A stretch of DNA of 64,000 nt from NCBI RefSeq assembly GCF_009659625.1, contig NZ_VOIW01000005.1, forward strand, positions 372,001-436,000, written 5' to 3'. A program made the translations under genes and the position numbers. The DNA comes from Pseudomonas haemolytica. GTDB lineage: Bacteria; Pseudomonadota; Gammaproteobacteria; Pseudomonadales; Pseudomonadaceae. Below, piece by piece: positions 26,549 to 35,297 of this stretch; position 1 is the stretch's first letter, and the number at the start of each line of letters is the position of its first letter. Under the pieces are notes generated by a model that saw only the letters and a program-made list of their open reading frames with translations, did not search any database and had not been told where the DNA came from.

Positions 26549-27342
26549 CCACTACTGACACTGCCCAAGCGTCGGGCTACACCAGCAGCTATCTCGCCGA
26601 CCAGCACGCAGGCCAATTGGAACGCTTGCGCACTCTTGAGCGGGCCTTCGACCCGTTGAGCCACGCGGTTTTTGATCAGCTGGAGCTTGCCGGCAAGCCT
26701 GCCATCCTCGATCTTGGCGCCGGTGCCGGATCGCTCGCCGCCTGGCTGGGCAAGCGATACCCCGATGCGACTGTCACCGCCACCGACATCGACACACGAT
26801 TCCTGACCAATATCCCCGGTATTCGGGTGATGACCCATAACGTCGCTACCGATGATTTTCCGGCTGCCTCCTTTGACGTGGTGCACGCTCGAGCACTGCT
26901 GTGCCACCTCACCGAACGTGAGGACATATTGACGCGAGCCGCCACCTGGGTCCGTCCGGGTGGCTGGCTGGTGATCGAGGACGTCAGCCTGCAACCGAGC
27001 TTGAACACCGCGAACCCGTTGTTCCGAAAAATCGCCCAGGCCGGAATCACTCTCCTGGAGCGGTCCATTGGTTCCGACATGCTCTGGGCCGATACGCTCC
27101 CCGGCCGCTTGCGTGATCGGGGGTTCTCCAATGTGGGGCATCGCACCCTCGAAGGCCGAATCGGCGACAACAGCCCAGCCGACATCTTCTGGGCTGCGAC
27201 CACCGCACAGGCAGGGCCAGCGCTGCTCAAACTCGGGTTGCTGACCCAGGACGACCTGGATGCCATGGCCAGCCTGCGTGCCGACCCAGCGTTCACGGCC
27301 GCAGCCTTGACATTAGTCAGTGCGTGGGGACAAGTCCTCTAA
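26545..27342 (+). CDS. SAM-dependent methyltransferase of the terpene operon
   Basis: 265 residues from a GTG start overlapping the fusion gene's stop (GTGA), with GGAGG just upstream. Class I Rossmann methyltransferase: motif I ILDLGAGAGSLAAWL (54-68), acidic ribose-binding ATDID (79-83), motif II-III SFDVVHARALLCHL (about 108-121) and WVRPGGWLVIED. It could methylate the prenyl diphosphate before cyclisation, as in sodorifen and 2-methylisoborneol pathways, or O-methylate the P450-hydroxylated product. Sequence alone does not decide. The coupling makes a shared pathway very likely. Confidence 0.88.
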   Translation: MTTTDTAQASGYTSSYLADQHAGQLERLRTLERAFDPLSHAVFDQLELAGKPAILDLGAGAGSLAAWLGKRYPDATVTATDIDTRFLTNIPGIRVMTHNVATDDFPAASFDVVHARALLCHLTEREDILTRAATWVRPGGWLVIEDVSLQPSLNTANPLFRKIAQAGITLLERSIGSDMLWADTLPGRLRDRGFSNVGHRTLEGRIGDNSPADIFWAATTAQAGPALLKLGLLTQDDLDAMASLRADPAFTAAALTLVSAWGQVL

Positions 27343-27431
27343 CTTGGGCAGAAAGACGCAGCGTCACATTGGCAGCCCGACAAACACTCTGAGCGGGGAG
27401 GGCGCGCGTCATTCACCGATGGGAATACCAA

Positions 27432-27974
27432 ATGAGCAATGATGTAGTGTTAGTTGACGTACACGATGTGCAGATCGGTGTCTGTGATAAACGCGATGCA
27501 CACCTGGGCGCGGGGCAGCTCCATCGTGCATTTTCGGTGCACTTGATCGACAGCCACGGGCGTCATCTGCTTCAGCGGCGTGCCGCAGGTAAAATGCTTT
27601 GGCCAGGTTTCTGGTCGAATGCGTGCTGCAGTCATCCGGCACCTGGCGAAACTATCCTGGATGCCGCGTCTCGTCGCTTGCGCGAAGAACTGGGCGTGCA
27701 GGCCTCCTGCCGCTTTCTGTATAGCTTTGAGTACCATGCCAGCTATGGTTCGATCGGGGCAGAACACGAACTCTGTCATGTGTTGGTTGCCCAGTCTGAT
27801 GCTGAGGTATCACTGGCGGCTGAAGAAGTCAGCGAGATCCAATGGCAGACTCGGGCCGAGGTATCAGCCCAGCTTTCAGAATTGCAAGCGCACTTCACGC
27901 CCTGGTTTCGGATGGAGTGGCAGCACCTTCTTTCGCAGTACCCTTCGTTCGATACACCTGCATTACGGGCCTAG
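27432..27974 (+). CDS. idi: Type I isopentenyl-diphosphate isomerase
   Basis: 180-residue Nudix-fold enzyme interconverting IPP and DMAPP. The catalytic Cys lies in LWPGFWSNACCSHP and the second acid in the GSIGAEHELCHV block; RRLREELGV is the Nudix-like helix. Most Pseudomonas live without idi because the MEP pathway makes both isomers, so a copy beside a terpene synthase points to precursor balancing for the terpenoid. It follows the methyltransferase by 89 bp, probably in the same transcript. Ribosome-binding site GGGA is weak. Confidence 0.93.
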   Translation: MSNDVVLVDVHDVQIGVCDKRDAHLGAGQLHRAFSVHLIDSHGRHLLQRRAAGKMLWPGFWSNACCSHPAPGETILDAASRRLREELGVQASCRFLYSFEYHASYGSIGAEHELCHVLVAQSDAEVSLAAEEVSEIQWQTRAEVSAQLSELQAHFTPWFRMEWQHLLSQYPSFDTPALRA

Positions 27975-28053
27975 GGGGCGTTTAGTCATACACCAGGCGG
28001 CCGCATCTGCCATGATCACGCTTCGCAACCTGGCTCACCCAAGGAACTCCACA

Positions 28054-28548
28054 ATGGACGATGTACAGCAACTGGGCGAGATGCTTCGTCATTACGCCGA
28101 CAGCGAAGCGCACAAGAAACAGCAGTTTGACCTGCAATCGGCCCGTTGGGCGCAAAAACTCAGCGAATTGTTCCAGCAGATAGAGCAGTGGCTGGAACCC
28201 GTCAATACCGTGGGCCTGCTGACCGTCCAGCGTGAGGTTTACATCGCCAGCGGCCCGAGCGTGCCGGCAGAAAGTTCGCCTTTCAAGAGCGAAAAGCTGA
28301 CCGTTCATATCACCGGTAAAAGCGTGGAGTTCGTGCCGGACGTCATGGGCGCCGGTGGTTCGATTTCGGTGTCGGTGATGGGGCTCACCGCTGCCCGCCA
28401 TGGCAGTGTGTCGCTGGTGCTGCCGGCAGACAAGAATGACTGGCTGTGGAAGAAAACCAATGGCCTTAAAGACCCCGACACCTATAGTTTCGACGCCAAC
28501 TTCCTGGCCTCCCAGTTGCAGAGCCTGATACCCCGCGAACGTCTCTGA
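28054..28548 (+). CDS. Hypothetical protein
   Basis: 164 residues from ATG 28054 (MDDVQQLGEMLRHYADSE), with AAGGA upstream; the longer reading from 27580 runs through idi in another frame. N-terminal helical region, then a beta-rich part (KLTVHITGKSVEFVPDVMGA, SISVSVMGLTAARHGSVSLV). No signal peptide, TM segment or recognised motif. It is 79 bp after idi on the same strand but looks like an ordinary conserved Pseudomonas protein rather than a terpene enzyme. Confidence 0.6.
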   Translation: MDDVQQLGEMLRHYADSEAHKKQQFDLQSARWAQKLSELFQQIEQWLEPVNTVGLLTVQREVYIASGPSVPAESSPFKSEKLTVHITGKSVEFVPDVMGAGGSISVSVMGLTAARHGSVSLVLPADKNDWLWKKTNGLKDPDTYSFDANFLASQLQSLIPRERL

Positions 28549-28648
28549 CGCCCCAAGGCACGCCGGAGCGGAACAATGAGGTGAAATTCCCAGAGTTGGC
28601 TATACCTAAAGCTCACGCTTACGATGAAGGTCGCCAGGGAGTTCAACA

Positions 28649-29320
28649 ATGAAACTAAGGCTAATGATCAGCACGGTGTGCATCGCTTCGATCGGCATTG
28701 CCGGTTGCGCAAGCCAAGTCACGCCACCGGATGAATATTCAGGTTTCCTTTCCGACTATAGCCAGCTCAAGGAAGCCAAGTCGCCTTCAGGGGTCGAGGT
28801 CATGCGCTGGGTCGATCCGCAACTGGACCTGCGCCGTTACAACGCGGTGTACATCGAACCTACGCAGTTCTACCCCAAGCCCCAAGCCACCAGCAAAATT
28901 CCGGACAGTACCCTGCGTGGCATCAACGACTACTACAACCAGGCGCTCAAGCGTGAACTGACCAAGTCGATGCCCTTGGCCAACGCTCCCGGCCCCGGCG
29001 TGATTGTGGTGCGTGCCGCGATTACTGCCGTGAGCAGCAAGACCGAAAGCCTCAAGCCATACGAATACGTTCCCGTCGCATTGGTCGCGGCAGCCGTGAG
29101 TACCGGCGCCGGTATCCGCGACCAGGAAACCACCTTGGGCACCGAGGCGCAGTTCCTCGATGGTGCCAATAACAAAGTCATTGCCCAGGTGGTGCGCAGG
29201 GGCACCGGTAAGCCGTTGAAGAACGACACCCAGGTGATGAAGGCCGACGATGTGAAAAGCGTCATTGATGGCTGGGCTTCAGACTTGCATCAGTCTTTCG
29301 CGAAGCTGAAAAAACATTGA
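28649..29320 (+). CDS. DUF3313-type lipoprotein
   Basis: 223 residues with a lipoprotein signal peptide: lipobox IGIAGC, cleavage before the Cys at about 20. Residue +2 is Ala, so no inner-membrane retention signal. The mature part (YSGFLSDYSQLKE, YNAVYIEPTQFYPK, DYYNQALKREL, GVIVVRAAITAV) matches the DUF3313 family. A hydrophobic Ala-rich segment lies near 140-150. AGGGAG precedes the ATG. Function unknown. Confidence 0.85.
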   Translation: MKLRLMISTVCIASIGIAGCASQVTPPDEYSGFLSDYSQLKEAKSPSGVEVMRWVDPQLDLRRYNAVYIEPTQFYPKPQATSKIPDSTLRGINDYYNQALKRELTKSMPLANAPGPGVIVVRAAITAVSSKTESLKPYEYVPVALVAAAVSTGAGIRDQETTLGTEAQFLDGANNKVIAQVVRRGTGKPLKNDTQVMKADDVKSVIDGWASDLHQSFAKLKKH

Positions 29321-29329
29321 GTCGCCGCC

Positions 29330-29357
29330 GGCGCGGCGGGTTGTCAGCCGCCGCGCC
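29330..29357. terminator. GC-rich hairpin between convergent genes
   Basis: GGCGCGGCGG (29330-29339) and CCGCCGCGCC (29348-29357) form a perfect 10-bp stem with loop GTTGTCAG. It lies between two convergent stops. There is no T-run, so terminator function is tentative. Confidence 0.45.
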
Positions 29358-29374
29358 TTCAAGCCATGCAAGGG

Positions 29375-30775
29375 TTACTTTAACGGCGTCAACGGCGGCA
29401 GATTCCATTGACCGTTACCCACTTCAGGCTTGGGCAGGTAGATCCGCAGTACCGCGTAAAACGGGCCGGGCGGGGCCGGCAGCCAGTTGCTCTGCGCAGC
29501 TTTAGGGGGCTCGTGGTGCTGCAACGCCAGGGTCAAGCCGCCATCGGCGTCGCGCTTCAGGCTCGCCAGCATCAGCGAGTTGATCAGGTAGCGCTTCTTG
29601 TGGTTGGGCACCAGCAGTTTGGTCTTGGCGTCATACAGGGTCAGCGACCAGAACGCTTCGGCCGGTGGCAACTGGTCCTTGGCGAAATGCACGGTGTAGC
29701 TATGACGTGCACCGTTAGCCGGCTTGCCTTCGCTGTCGATGAGGTAGGTCAGGTACGCGGCTTCATCGCTGGAGTTTCCGAAAATGCCCATTTCGGCGCC
29801 GGCGTAGCGGTACAGGTAGTTGTTTTTCAGGCGGTCGCGACTGCCATACAAGTCATTGCGGGGCACCTGGTGGGTGTCGACCTTGTCCTTCTTGAACGCG
29901 GCGAATTCAGCCCGGCCATCGGCGATACCTTCTTCCAGGGCCTTGCGCTGCTCGGCGGTCAACTGGTTGACCTTGAACGGCGCGCCCGGGGCGATACCGA
30001 TCTTGGCAAAGCGCGCCAGCTGTTCCTTCTCACTGTCCTGGGGGGCGGCGAAGGCCAGCATGAAGTTCAGGTAGCGAAACAGTTGTGGGCCTTCGGTCAT
30101 CGTCGCCATCGGCTTGGGCCATTCGATCTTCGGCAACTTGGCCGGCGCAGGCTGCTTCACGTAACTGCTCAGGGGCTGCACTTTGTAGCCGGCCTGGATC
30201 TGCTTGACCTTGCCCAGGTCCTTGTCATCGAACAGCTGTGTGCGGTACAGCGCGTAGGCGATATTGCTTTCGCTGTAGACCACGCGGTCGATGTCCACCG
30301 GTTGCTGACCTTTCCAGTCAGGCCCGGCGACCATGTAGTGGCCACCGTTGTTGCCGGTGCTGCGGGTGCCCAGGTAGGCGAAGTTCTGGGTATAGAGGTC
30401 AATCAACTGCACCGAGTAGTAGCGGTTGTCGTCGATCTTGGGCAGGGTCAATACCAGAGGCTCTTTGCGCAGGTCCATCCACACGAACGAATAGGGGGTG
30501 TCGGCGTTCGGGCTCGCGACCGCCGTGTCCTTGGGGGTGAACACCTGGGCGGTGTTGCCTATATGGTTGAACGGCGCCTTGAAGTTGGCACCGCCTTTAT
30601 CAACGGCCTGGGTGTAGAGCGTCTTGTACATCTGCACCACAGGGAAGCCATACAGGTAGGCTTCCTTGGCGATGGCCCGGGCTTCACTGGGGCTGGCGGT
30701 GAAGTCGGCCCAGGCGCCGGTACTCATGAATATCGAGAGGCTCGCCAACAGCAGGCGCGTCGGTTTTCCAATCAT
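29375..30775 (-). CDS. DUF1254/DUF1214 exported protein
   Basis: 466 residues with a Sec signal peptide ending near GAWADF. N-terminal DUF1254 (about 35-180: EAYLYGFPVVQMYKTLY, NADTPYSFVWMDLRKEP, RYYSVQLIDLYTQNFAY) and C-terminal DUF1214 (about 340-450: YAGAEMGIFGNSSDEAAY, FWSLTLYDAKTKLL, PLTPLK end). GGAAGGA precedes the start. Probably periplasmic. Family members are common beside aromatic or chlorinated-compound genes but have no settled function. Confidence 0.9.
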   Translation of the reverse strand: MIGKPTRLLLASLSIFMSTGAWADFTASPSEARAIAKEAYLYGFPVVQMYKTLYTQAVDKGGANFKAPFNHIGNTAQVFTPKDTAVASPNADTPYSFVWMDLRKEPLVLTLPKIDDNRYYSVQLIDLYTQNFAYLGTRSTGNNGGHYMVAGPDWKGQQPVDIDRVVYSESNIAYALYRTQLFDDKDLGKVKQIQAGYKVQPLSSYVKQPAPAKLPKIEWPKPMATMTEGPQLFRYLNFMLAFAAPQDSEKEQLARFAKIGIAPGAPFKVNQLTAEQRKALEEGIADGRAEFAAFKKDKVDTHQVPRNDLYGSRDRLKNNYLYRYAGAEMGIFGNSSDEAAYLTYLIDSEGKPANGARHSYTVHFAKDQLPPAEAFWSLTLYDAKTKLLVPNHKKRYLINSLMLASLKRDADGGLTLALQHHEPPKAAQSNWLPAPPGPFYAVLRIYLPKPEVGNGQWNLPPLTPLK

Positions 30776-30920
30776 GTTGTTGCGTCCTTCCTGATGTCTA
30801 TCTAAGAGCGTGGCGTGAAGGCGCTGAGTTTCCAGTTTTATTTGCCGAACGTCACGTTAATCCCTGCAACAACGTGAACTGAGGCAAGCCGTAGCCTTCA
30901 AGCGCACCGCGTTGACAGGA

Positions 30921-31283
30921 TCAGGCTGGCAGCATGGCTTTGACTTTGTCACGCAGTTGGTCGATGGAGAATGGCTTGGCGATTACCTGCATGCCGGCCG
31001 GCACATCGATATTTTCAGCATAGCCACTGGCAAACAGGATGGGCAGGGTGGGGCGCAGTTCGCGCACTTTGGTCGCCAACGCCTTGCCGTCCATGTCCGG
31101 GAGGCCGACGTCGGTCATCATCAAGTCAATTACCTGATTGGTAGATTTCACGAAGGCGAGTGCCTCGCCAGCGTCAGCCGCTTCAAGCACCTGGAACTCC
31201 AACTCTTCGAGCACATCGACGATCAACATGCGCACGATGGCGTCGTCTTCGACTACAAGGATGGTGGAGGGCGAGTGCGACAT
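30921..31283 (-). CDS. Single-domain response regulator (receiver only)
   Basis: 120 residues, a CheY-like receiver with no output domain. Acidic pocket VEDD (11-14), phospho-acceptor D58 (MMTDVGLPDMDG), Ser/Thr position in FASGYAE, Lys in IAKPFS. It closely resembles the receiver at the C-terminus of the hybrid kinase at 45338-47008 (TDVGLPDMDG vs SDVGLPGMNG, ITKPF), so it may draw phosphate from such a kinase. Transcribed alone. Confidence 0.92.
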   Translation of the reverse strand: MSHSPSTILVVEDDAIVRMLIVDVLEELEFQVLEAADAGEALAFVKSTNQVIDLMMTDVGLPDMDGKALATKVRELRPTLPILFASGYAENIDVPAGMQVIAKPFSIDQLRDKVKAMLPA

Positions 31284-31437
31284 AGGGAACGTTCCTGAAA
31301 AATGGTGAGGGTAGGGTGATCGAAAGACACTTTACCAGTGAGTCGCGCGCGCCCAGGCAAGTTCCCTCGGAGTGCTATTGTGCGTACTGCTGCGCGTAAA
31401 GTCTCTTGCTGAAGCACAGCTGCATTGCCTTTCGCTG

Positions 31438-31477
31438 AAAAAGGCGCGCCAATGGCTCGCAGGCCCATTGGCGCGCC
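31438..31477 (-). terminator. Rho-independent terminator of the large toxin-like gene
   Basis: Arms GGCGCGCCAATGG (31443-31455) and CCATTGGCGCGCC (31465-31477), a perfect 13-bp stem with a 9-nt loop. On the minus strand it is followed directly by TTTTT (31438-31442). It starts 9 bp after the stop of the 31487-35014 gene. Confidence 0.92.
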
Positions 31478-31486
31478 GGGCGTGCG

Positions 31487-34400
31487 TTACAACGTTGCGT
31501 CTAACAGCCCTTTATAAACGCTATTCACCGTGCTCATATCACCAGCGCTGAACTCGCTGACCTCGTAATGACGGACGCGATTGACGCTATACGAGTTTAA
31601 GGTCTGGGCAATTCCGCCACTGTTCAGTGCTTTTTCCATGCCCTCTTGCATCGATTTCAAGGTTGTGAACTTGACCATCCCGGAATTAGGTTCGTAGAAG
31701 AACCATTCTGTCTTGCCCGCTTCAACTTTTATTCCAGCAATCATTCCATGGTCTTTTGTCGCAATCCTCAGGGTTTTCGACGTTGTCGAATTGGTCAGGT
31801 CGTCAATGATATTTTGATAACTTTCCTGCTTGAAAGGCTTGCCCATGTGGAAACTGGATCGTTGACCAACGACCCGCTGAAAGTTTTCCAACTCATCAAT
31901 AAATTCGGCTGCGATTGAATCTGTCGGGTTTCTCGCGGCCCTGTAGAGGTTTTGCATCAATAAGTCTTCTTTGCCGGTCATGATGGCCAGGGCCATGAGA
32001 TTGGACAAGGCTGCGCACTCGCCCCTTGACGTCAAGTCCACGTGAGCCAGGTAATCGACCTGGGATACGGGGGTGACGCGCACACCTGGGGCATGTACAT
32101 CATTGTAAAGAACCTTGGAAATGTACTGGGCCTCGAAAATTTTTCGATCCTTGATCTCCCTCGTCAAAGTGCCCATTTGTTCAGGCGTCAGGTGCCTTTG
32201 CAGCGCAATTTGTTTTAAATTCTCGGCATCAAGATGGGGGCTATACCCCGGAATGCTATGCACAGCCCCCTGAGTGAGGCCCCGCTGGTAATCAGCCACA
32301 CTCGCTTGGGCGCGATCAAGGATTGCGCGAAAAGCTGCGTCATGAGTACCTTGTCCCGGCCGTACTAATAACGGCGCACCAATGGGAGTGAAATGCTTGA
32401 TCGGCGAACCATATACTTTGTTGTTGGCCGGATTGTAGTGGTACCACTGATCGTTCTTGAGTACAGCGACCGTGTCGAAGCTGCTATTTCCGGATTTATA
32501 GGTGCCGAGTAACGCGGTTCCATGTTCTTTGCTGACCGCCTTGAGCACATCATAGCTACCCGTAGCGCCCCGTACGGTATTAATGGCTTTGGCGCCGTTG
32601 TTGGCAAGAAATTGAATACCTTTGCCCGCCTGCCGCGCACCGCCCACCGCCAAGTCACCCAGCCCTCCCAACGGATTGAGCGTACTGAATGTCGCCATGC
32701 CGATGGCTCTGGCCGCCTTTAACCCCTTGGCCACACGGGATGCTGCGGTACCGGCAATCTTGGCGATCTTTCCGGCCGTCGCGGCCCCCGCGGTCACGAA
32801 GCCAAACAGGTCCAGGCCGAGATCGAAGATGCCTTCGCCGATATTGCCCGCACGGAAATTCTGGATCGCAGAGCGAAAAGGCACCAGATCGAGCAGGAAC
32901 TCTTGAACGACCTCGGCCCTGTCTTGATTGTTGTCGGCAGTGGTCTGGCCGCGTGCTTGCTGCTTGATGGCATTGTTATCAAGATTGATGTGTTCGACGA
33001 ACGCTTTCGCGATGAGCCCGACGCGGGGTGATGCGAAGGCATCCGTTGGCGACCCATCAGGTGGTGTCTGCGCCTGTTCTTTCAGGGCCTCGGCCCCGGC
33101 AGGCTTGAACTCCTTTATTTCGTATACACGGTTGGCGACCCGGTGCGAACGAAGTTTTGCCGTTCCCGTCGGGACTTCGTCGATACGCCCTTCGTTGAAG
33201 TTGATTCTGTACTCTGTCTCTACGCCGTCACGTTCAATCTTGACCAGCAATTCTTCGCCTATGGGATTAGCTGTCGTGCCGTAGAGCTCCAAACCAAGTG
33301 TCTTGGAGTGTTCTTGATAAAAAGTAATTTTGCCAAATTCAAAGTTCTTCAGATGCTCCCCGGTCAGTTGGGAGATCATGTGTTTTATATAGGTTTCGGT
33401 CCCCTGTTTCTTTTCCTCGATTACGCTTTTGAATTCTGATTCGAACGCCTCGGGCACGCCAAAGCGCGGATTGGCGATCAACTTCTCCACGGGGATACGC
33501 TTATCTTTCGAGGTAAACACCAGGTCTGGCCCGGGCAGGTCCATCATGGCGATGTCCAGCAGTGAATGCGGGCCTACCTCCACGGTTCGATACCCGGTTA
33601 TATGCCCGTGAACGTTGCGTTCTGCACGACTGACGTGAATCAGCTTCTCTTCAAACAGCGCTTCCAGTCCGGGAAAGCGTTCTTTGCAGACGGCTCGCGC
33701 CATCTCTTTGCGCGATGGGATGTCCTTTTCAAGTGCCTCTGCGGCGACCGCCATTTCTGCTTTGCGCGCGTTAAAGGTGGTCACCAAGGTGTTCAGGTCG
33801 TCGGCGGTATACAAGTGATCGTCTTTTTTGCCCAGCACGCCATGAACCACCCCCCAATCGATCAACGCCTCACGCTGCGCGGTTTCGGTCACGAGGGGGT
33901 CGGCCAGGCTTGCGCTCTCGGCCTCCAGCATGACCTGGGCAAACGTCATATTGGGTAATTTCCCGGGTGTGCGGGCCTCTATCGTCGCCGCAGCCACCGC
34001 CAGGTTGACCCAGGCAGGGCTGCCGTAGGTCACGCTGGCGGGAATGTCCTTGATCAGAAACGCTGGCGCGCGGCTTGCCAATAACAGGTGGGCGCCCACT
34101 TTGGCCATTTCCGGGCTGGTTTTGCCCTTGTCGCTCAACCATTGGGCCAGGCCATCCACGACCGCGGACAGGGGTTTACCCCAGTGCTTGTCGCTGGCCA
34201 GATCGAAGCCGGCGATCTGGTTGCGATGAGGGGCGGTGATCGATTCCGGGTCCAACTGCAATGCAATCCCAGCCAGCAGGTAGTCCGTTACGCTGCTGTC
34301 ATTGGCGATCCCCTGCATTCTCTGTTGCAGGTCTTGACCCATCAGTTGTGCCTGCGGGGTACTGATCAGCGCTTCCAAGGTTTTGGCAGGGTCATCCTGA

Positions 34401-35014
34401 GGTTGCGCCCCAAGGGGTTGCTGATAACGCAGGAACTCCAGCACACCGCCTTTGGTTTGCATCACCAGCGGCTTATCCCCCAAGGCGTGCTCGTGATTCA
34501 GGGTAATAGCACGCAAGCGCTGTTGTTCGTCCGCATTCAAGGGCACGGGCCAGGAAAGTGCGCCCCCCAAGTCACCCAACGGGTGCTCCATACTCTTGTT
34601 GATCACCGCGCGGGCGAGGCCAGAGAGGTGGAAATGGCTGCTGGGCAACGGCAGTTCCAGGAAGGTTTCGATGAAGGTTTCCAGCGTCACACTGGCACCC
34701 GCTTGCTCTGCGTATGAAGACGCCGAATGAATATCCATCGGTGTGCTGGCCAGCGCCGCCAGTACCGCCTGGGGCGAGGCGTCGTTGCCAAGCTTTGTTG
34801 CAAGCTGGTTGAGCGTTTGCCCGAGTGATTTCAAGTTTTCTTTGTCAGCTAATTGTGCAGCCAGGTCGGCTTTTCGCGGCGGCGTTGGTGTTGTGGGTGG
34901 CGGGCTATCGGCTGGGCTTTCTTCAGCCCGCAGTAACGGTTGCGGTGCTGCCGGTTCAGGGAATAGCGCGACAGCGAAGGCGTGAGGAGAGGCGCTTTGC
35001 GTGATATTCAACAT
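31487..35014 (-). CDS. Large dermonecrotic-toxin-like protein with papain-fold-like C-terminal effector
   Basis: 1175 residues, no signal peptide. Pro-rich N-terminus (20-50), a mostly helical region (50-450), a beta-containing central region (450-640), a hydrophobic Gly/Ala-rich segment (700-815) including LVPFRSAIQNFRAGNIGEGI and LGLDLFGFVTAGAATAG that could insert into membranes, then a C-terminal domain (880-1175). That domain has SRGECAALSNLMALA with C1000, IATKDHGMIAGI with H1089 and FFYEPNSGMVKF with E1108, recalling the Cys/His/Asp triads of YopT/AvrPphB (C58) proteases and the PMT deamidase. The acidic residue is Glu, not Asp. It is homologous to 41982-45212 over most of its length. 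AGGAGG lies about 30 nt before the ATG, too far to be its ribosome-binding site. Own terminator downstream. Secretion route and target unknown. Confidence 0.78.
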   Translation of the reverse strand: MLNITQSASPHAFAVALFPEPAAPQPLLRAEESPADSPPPTTPTPPRKADLAAQLADKENLKSLGQTLNQLATKLGNDASPQAVLAALASTPMDIHSASSYAEQAGASVTLETFIETFLELPLPSSHFHLSGLARAVINKSMEHPLGDLGGALSWPVPLNADEQQRLRAITLNHEHALGDKPLVMQTKGGVLEFLRYQQPLGAQPQDDPAKTLEALISTPQAQLMGQDLQQRMQGIANDSSVTDYLLAGIALQLDPESITAPHRNQIAGFDLASDKHWGKPLSAVVDGLAQWLSDKGKTSPEMAKVGAHLLLASRAPAFLIKDIPASVTYGSPAWVNLAVAAATIEARTPGKLPNMTFAQVMLEAESASLADPLVTETAQREALIDWGVVHGVLGKKDDHLYTADDLNTLVTTFNARKAEMAVAAEALEKDIPSRKEMARAVCKERFPGLEALFEEKLIHVSRAERNVHGHITGYRTVEVGPHSLLDIAMMDLPGPDLVFTSKDKRIPVEKLIANPRFGVPEAFESEFKSVIEEKKQGTETYIKHMISQLTGEHLKNFEFGKITFYQEHSKTLGLELYGTTANPIGEELLVKIERDGVETEYRINFNEGRIDEVPTGTAKLRSHRVANRVYEIKEFKPAGAEALKEQAQTPPDGSPTDAFASPRVGLIAKAFVEHINLDNNAIKQQARGQTTADNNQDRAEVVQEFLLDLVPFRSAIQNFRAGNIGEGIFDLGLDLFGFVTAGAATAGKIAKIAGTAASRVAKGLKAARAIGMATFSTLNPLGGLGDLAVGGARQAGKGIQFLANNGAKAINTVRGATGSYDVLKAVSKEHGTALLGTYKSGNSSFDTVAVLKNDQWYHYNPANNKVYGSPIKHFTPIGAPLLVRPGQGTHDAAFRAILDRAQASVADYQRGLTQGAVHSIPGYSPHLDAENLKQIALQRHLTPEQMGTLTREIKDRKIFEAQYISKVLYNDVHAPGVRVTPVSQVDYLAHVDLTSRGECAALSNLMALAIMTGKEDLLMQNLYRAARNPTDSIAAEFIDELENFQRVVGQRSSFHMGKPFKQESYQNIIDDLTNSTTSKTLRIATKDHGMIAGIKVEAGKTEWFFYEPNSGMVKFTTLKSMQEGMEKALNSGGIAQTLNSYSVNRVRHYEVSEFSAGDMSTVNSVYKGLLDATL

Positions 35015-35297
35015 AAGAGGTTTGACCTTTGAGGATAGGAAATGCGTCCTCCTGATGGAGCCTCCCTGTCCCGAGACGCCCTTTTGGGTGGGAGCCCAGA
35101 GCCCTCAAGTTCCGAAAGATCCTACTACGCAGTGTGTGAAAAAAAGTCAATGAGCGGATGTGAAAAGCCTGATGCCACTGCGACCTTTTTTGTTCGAGCG
35201 AGGTGTTTCTTCGTCGTGGTTGACCGCATAAAAATAGCGTTCGAGCGCCACTTTGGGGCAAACTCCCGGTTTTTCCGTACTTGGCCAAGGCATGCCC

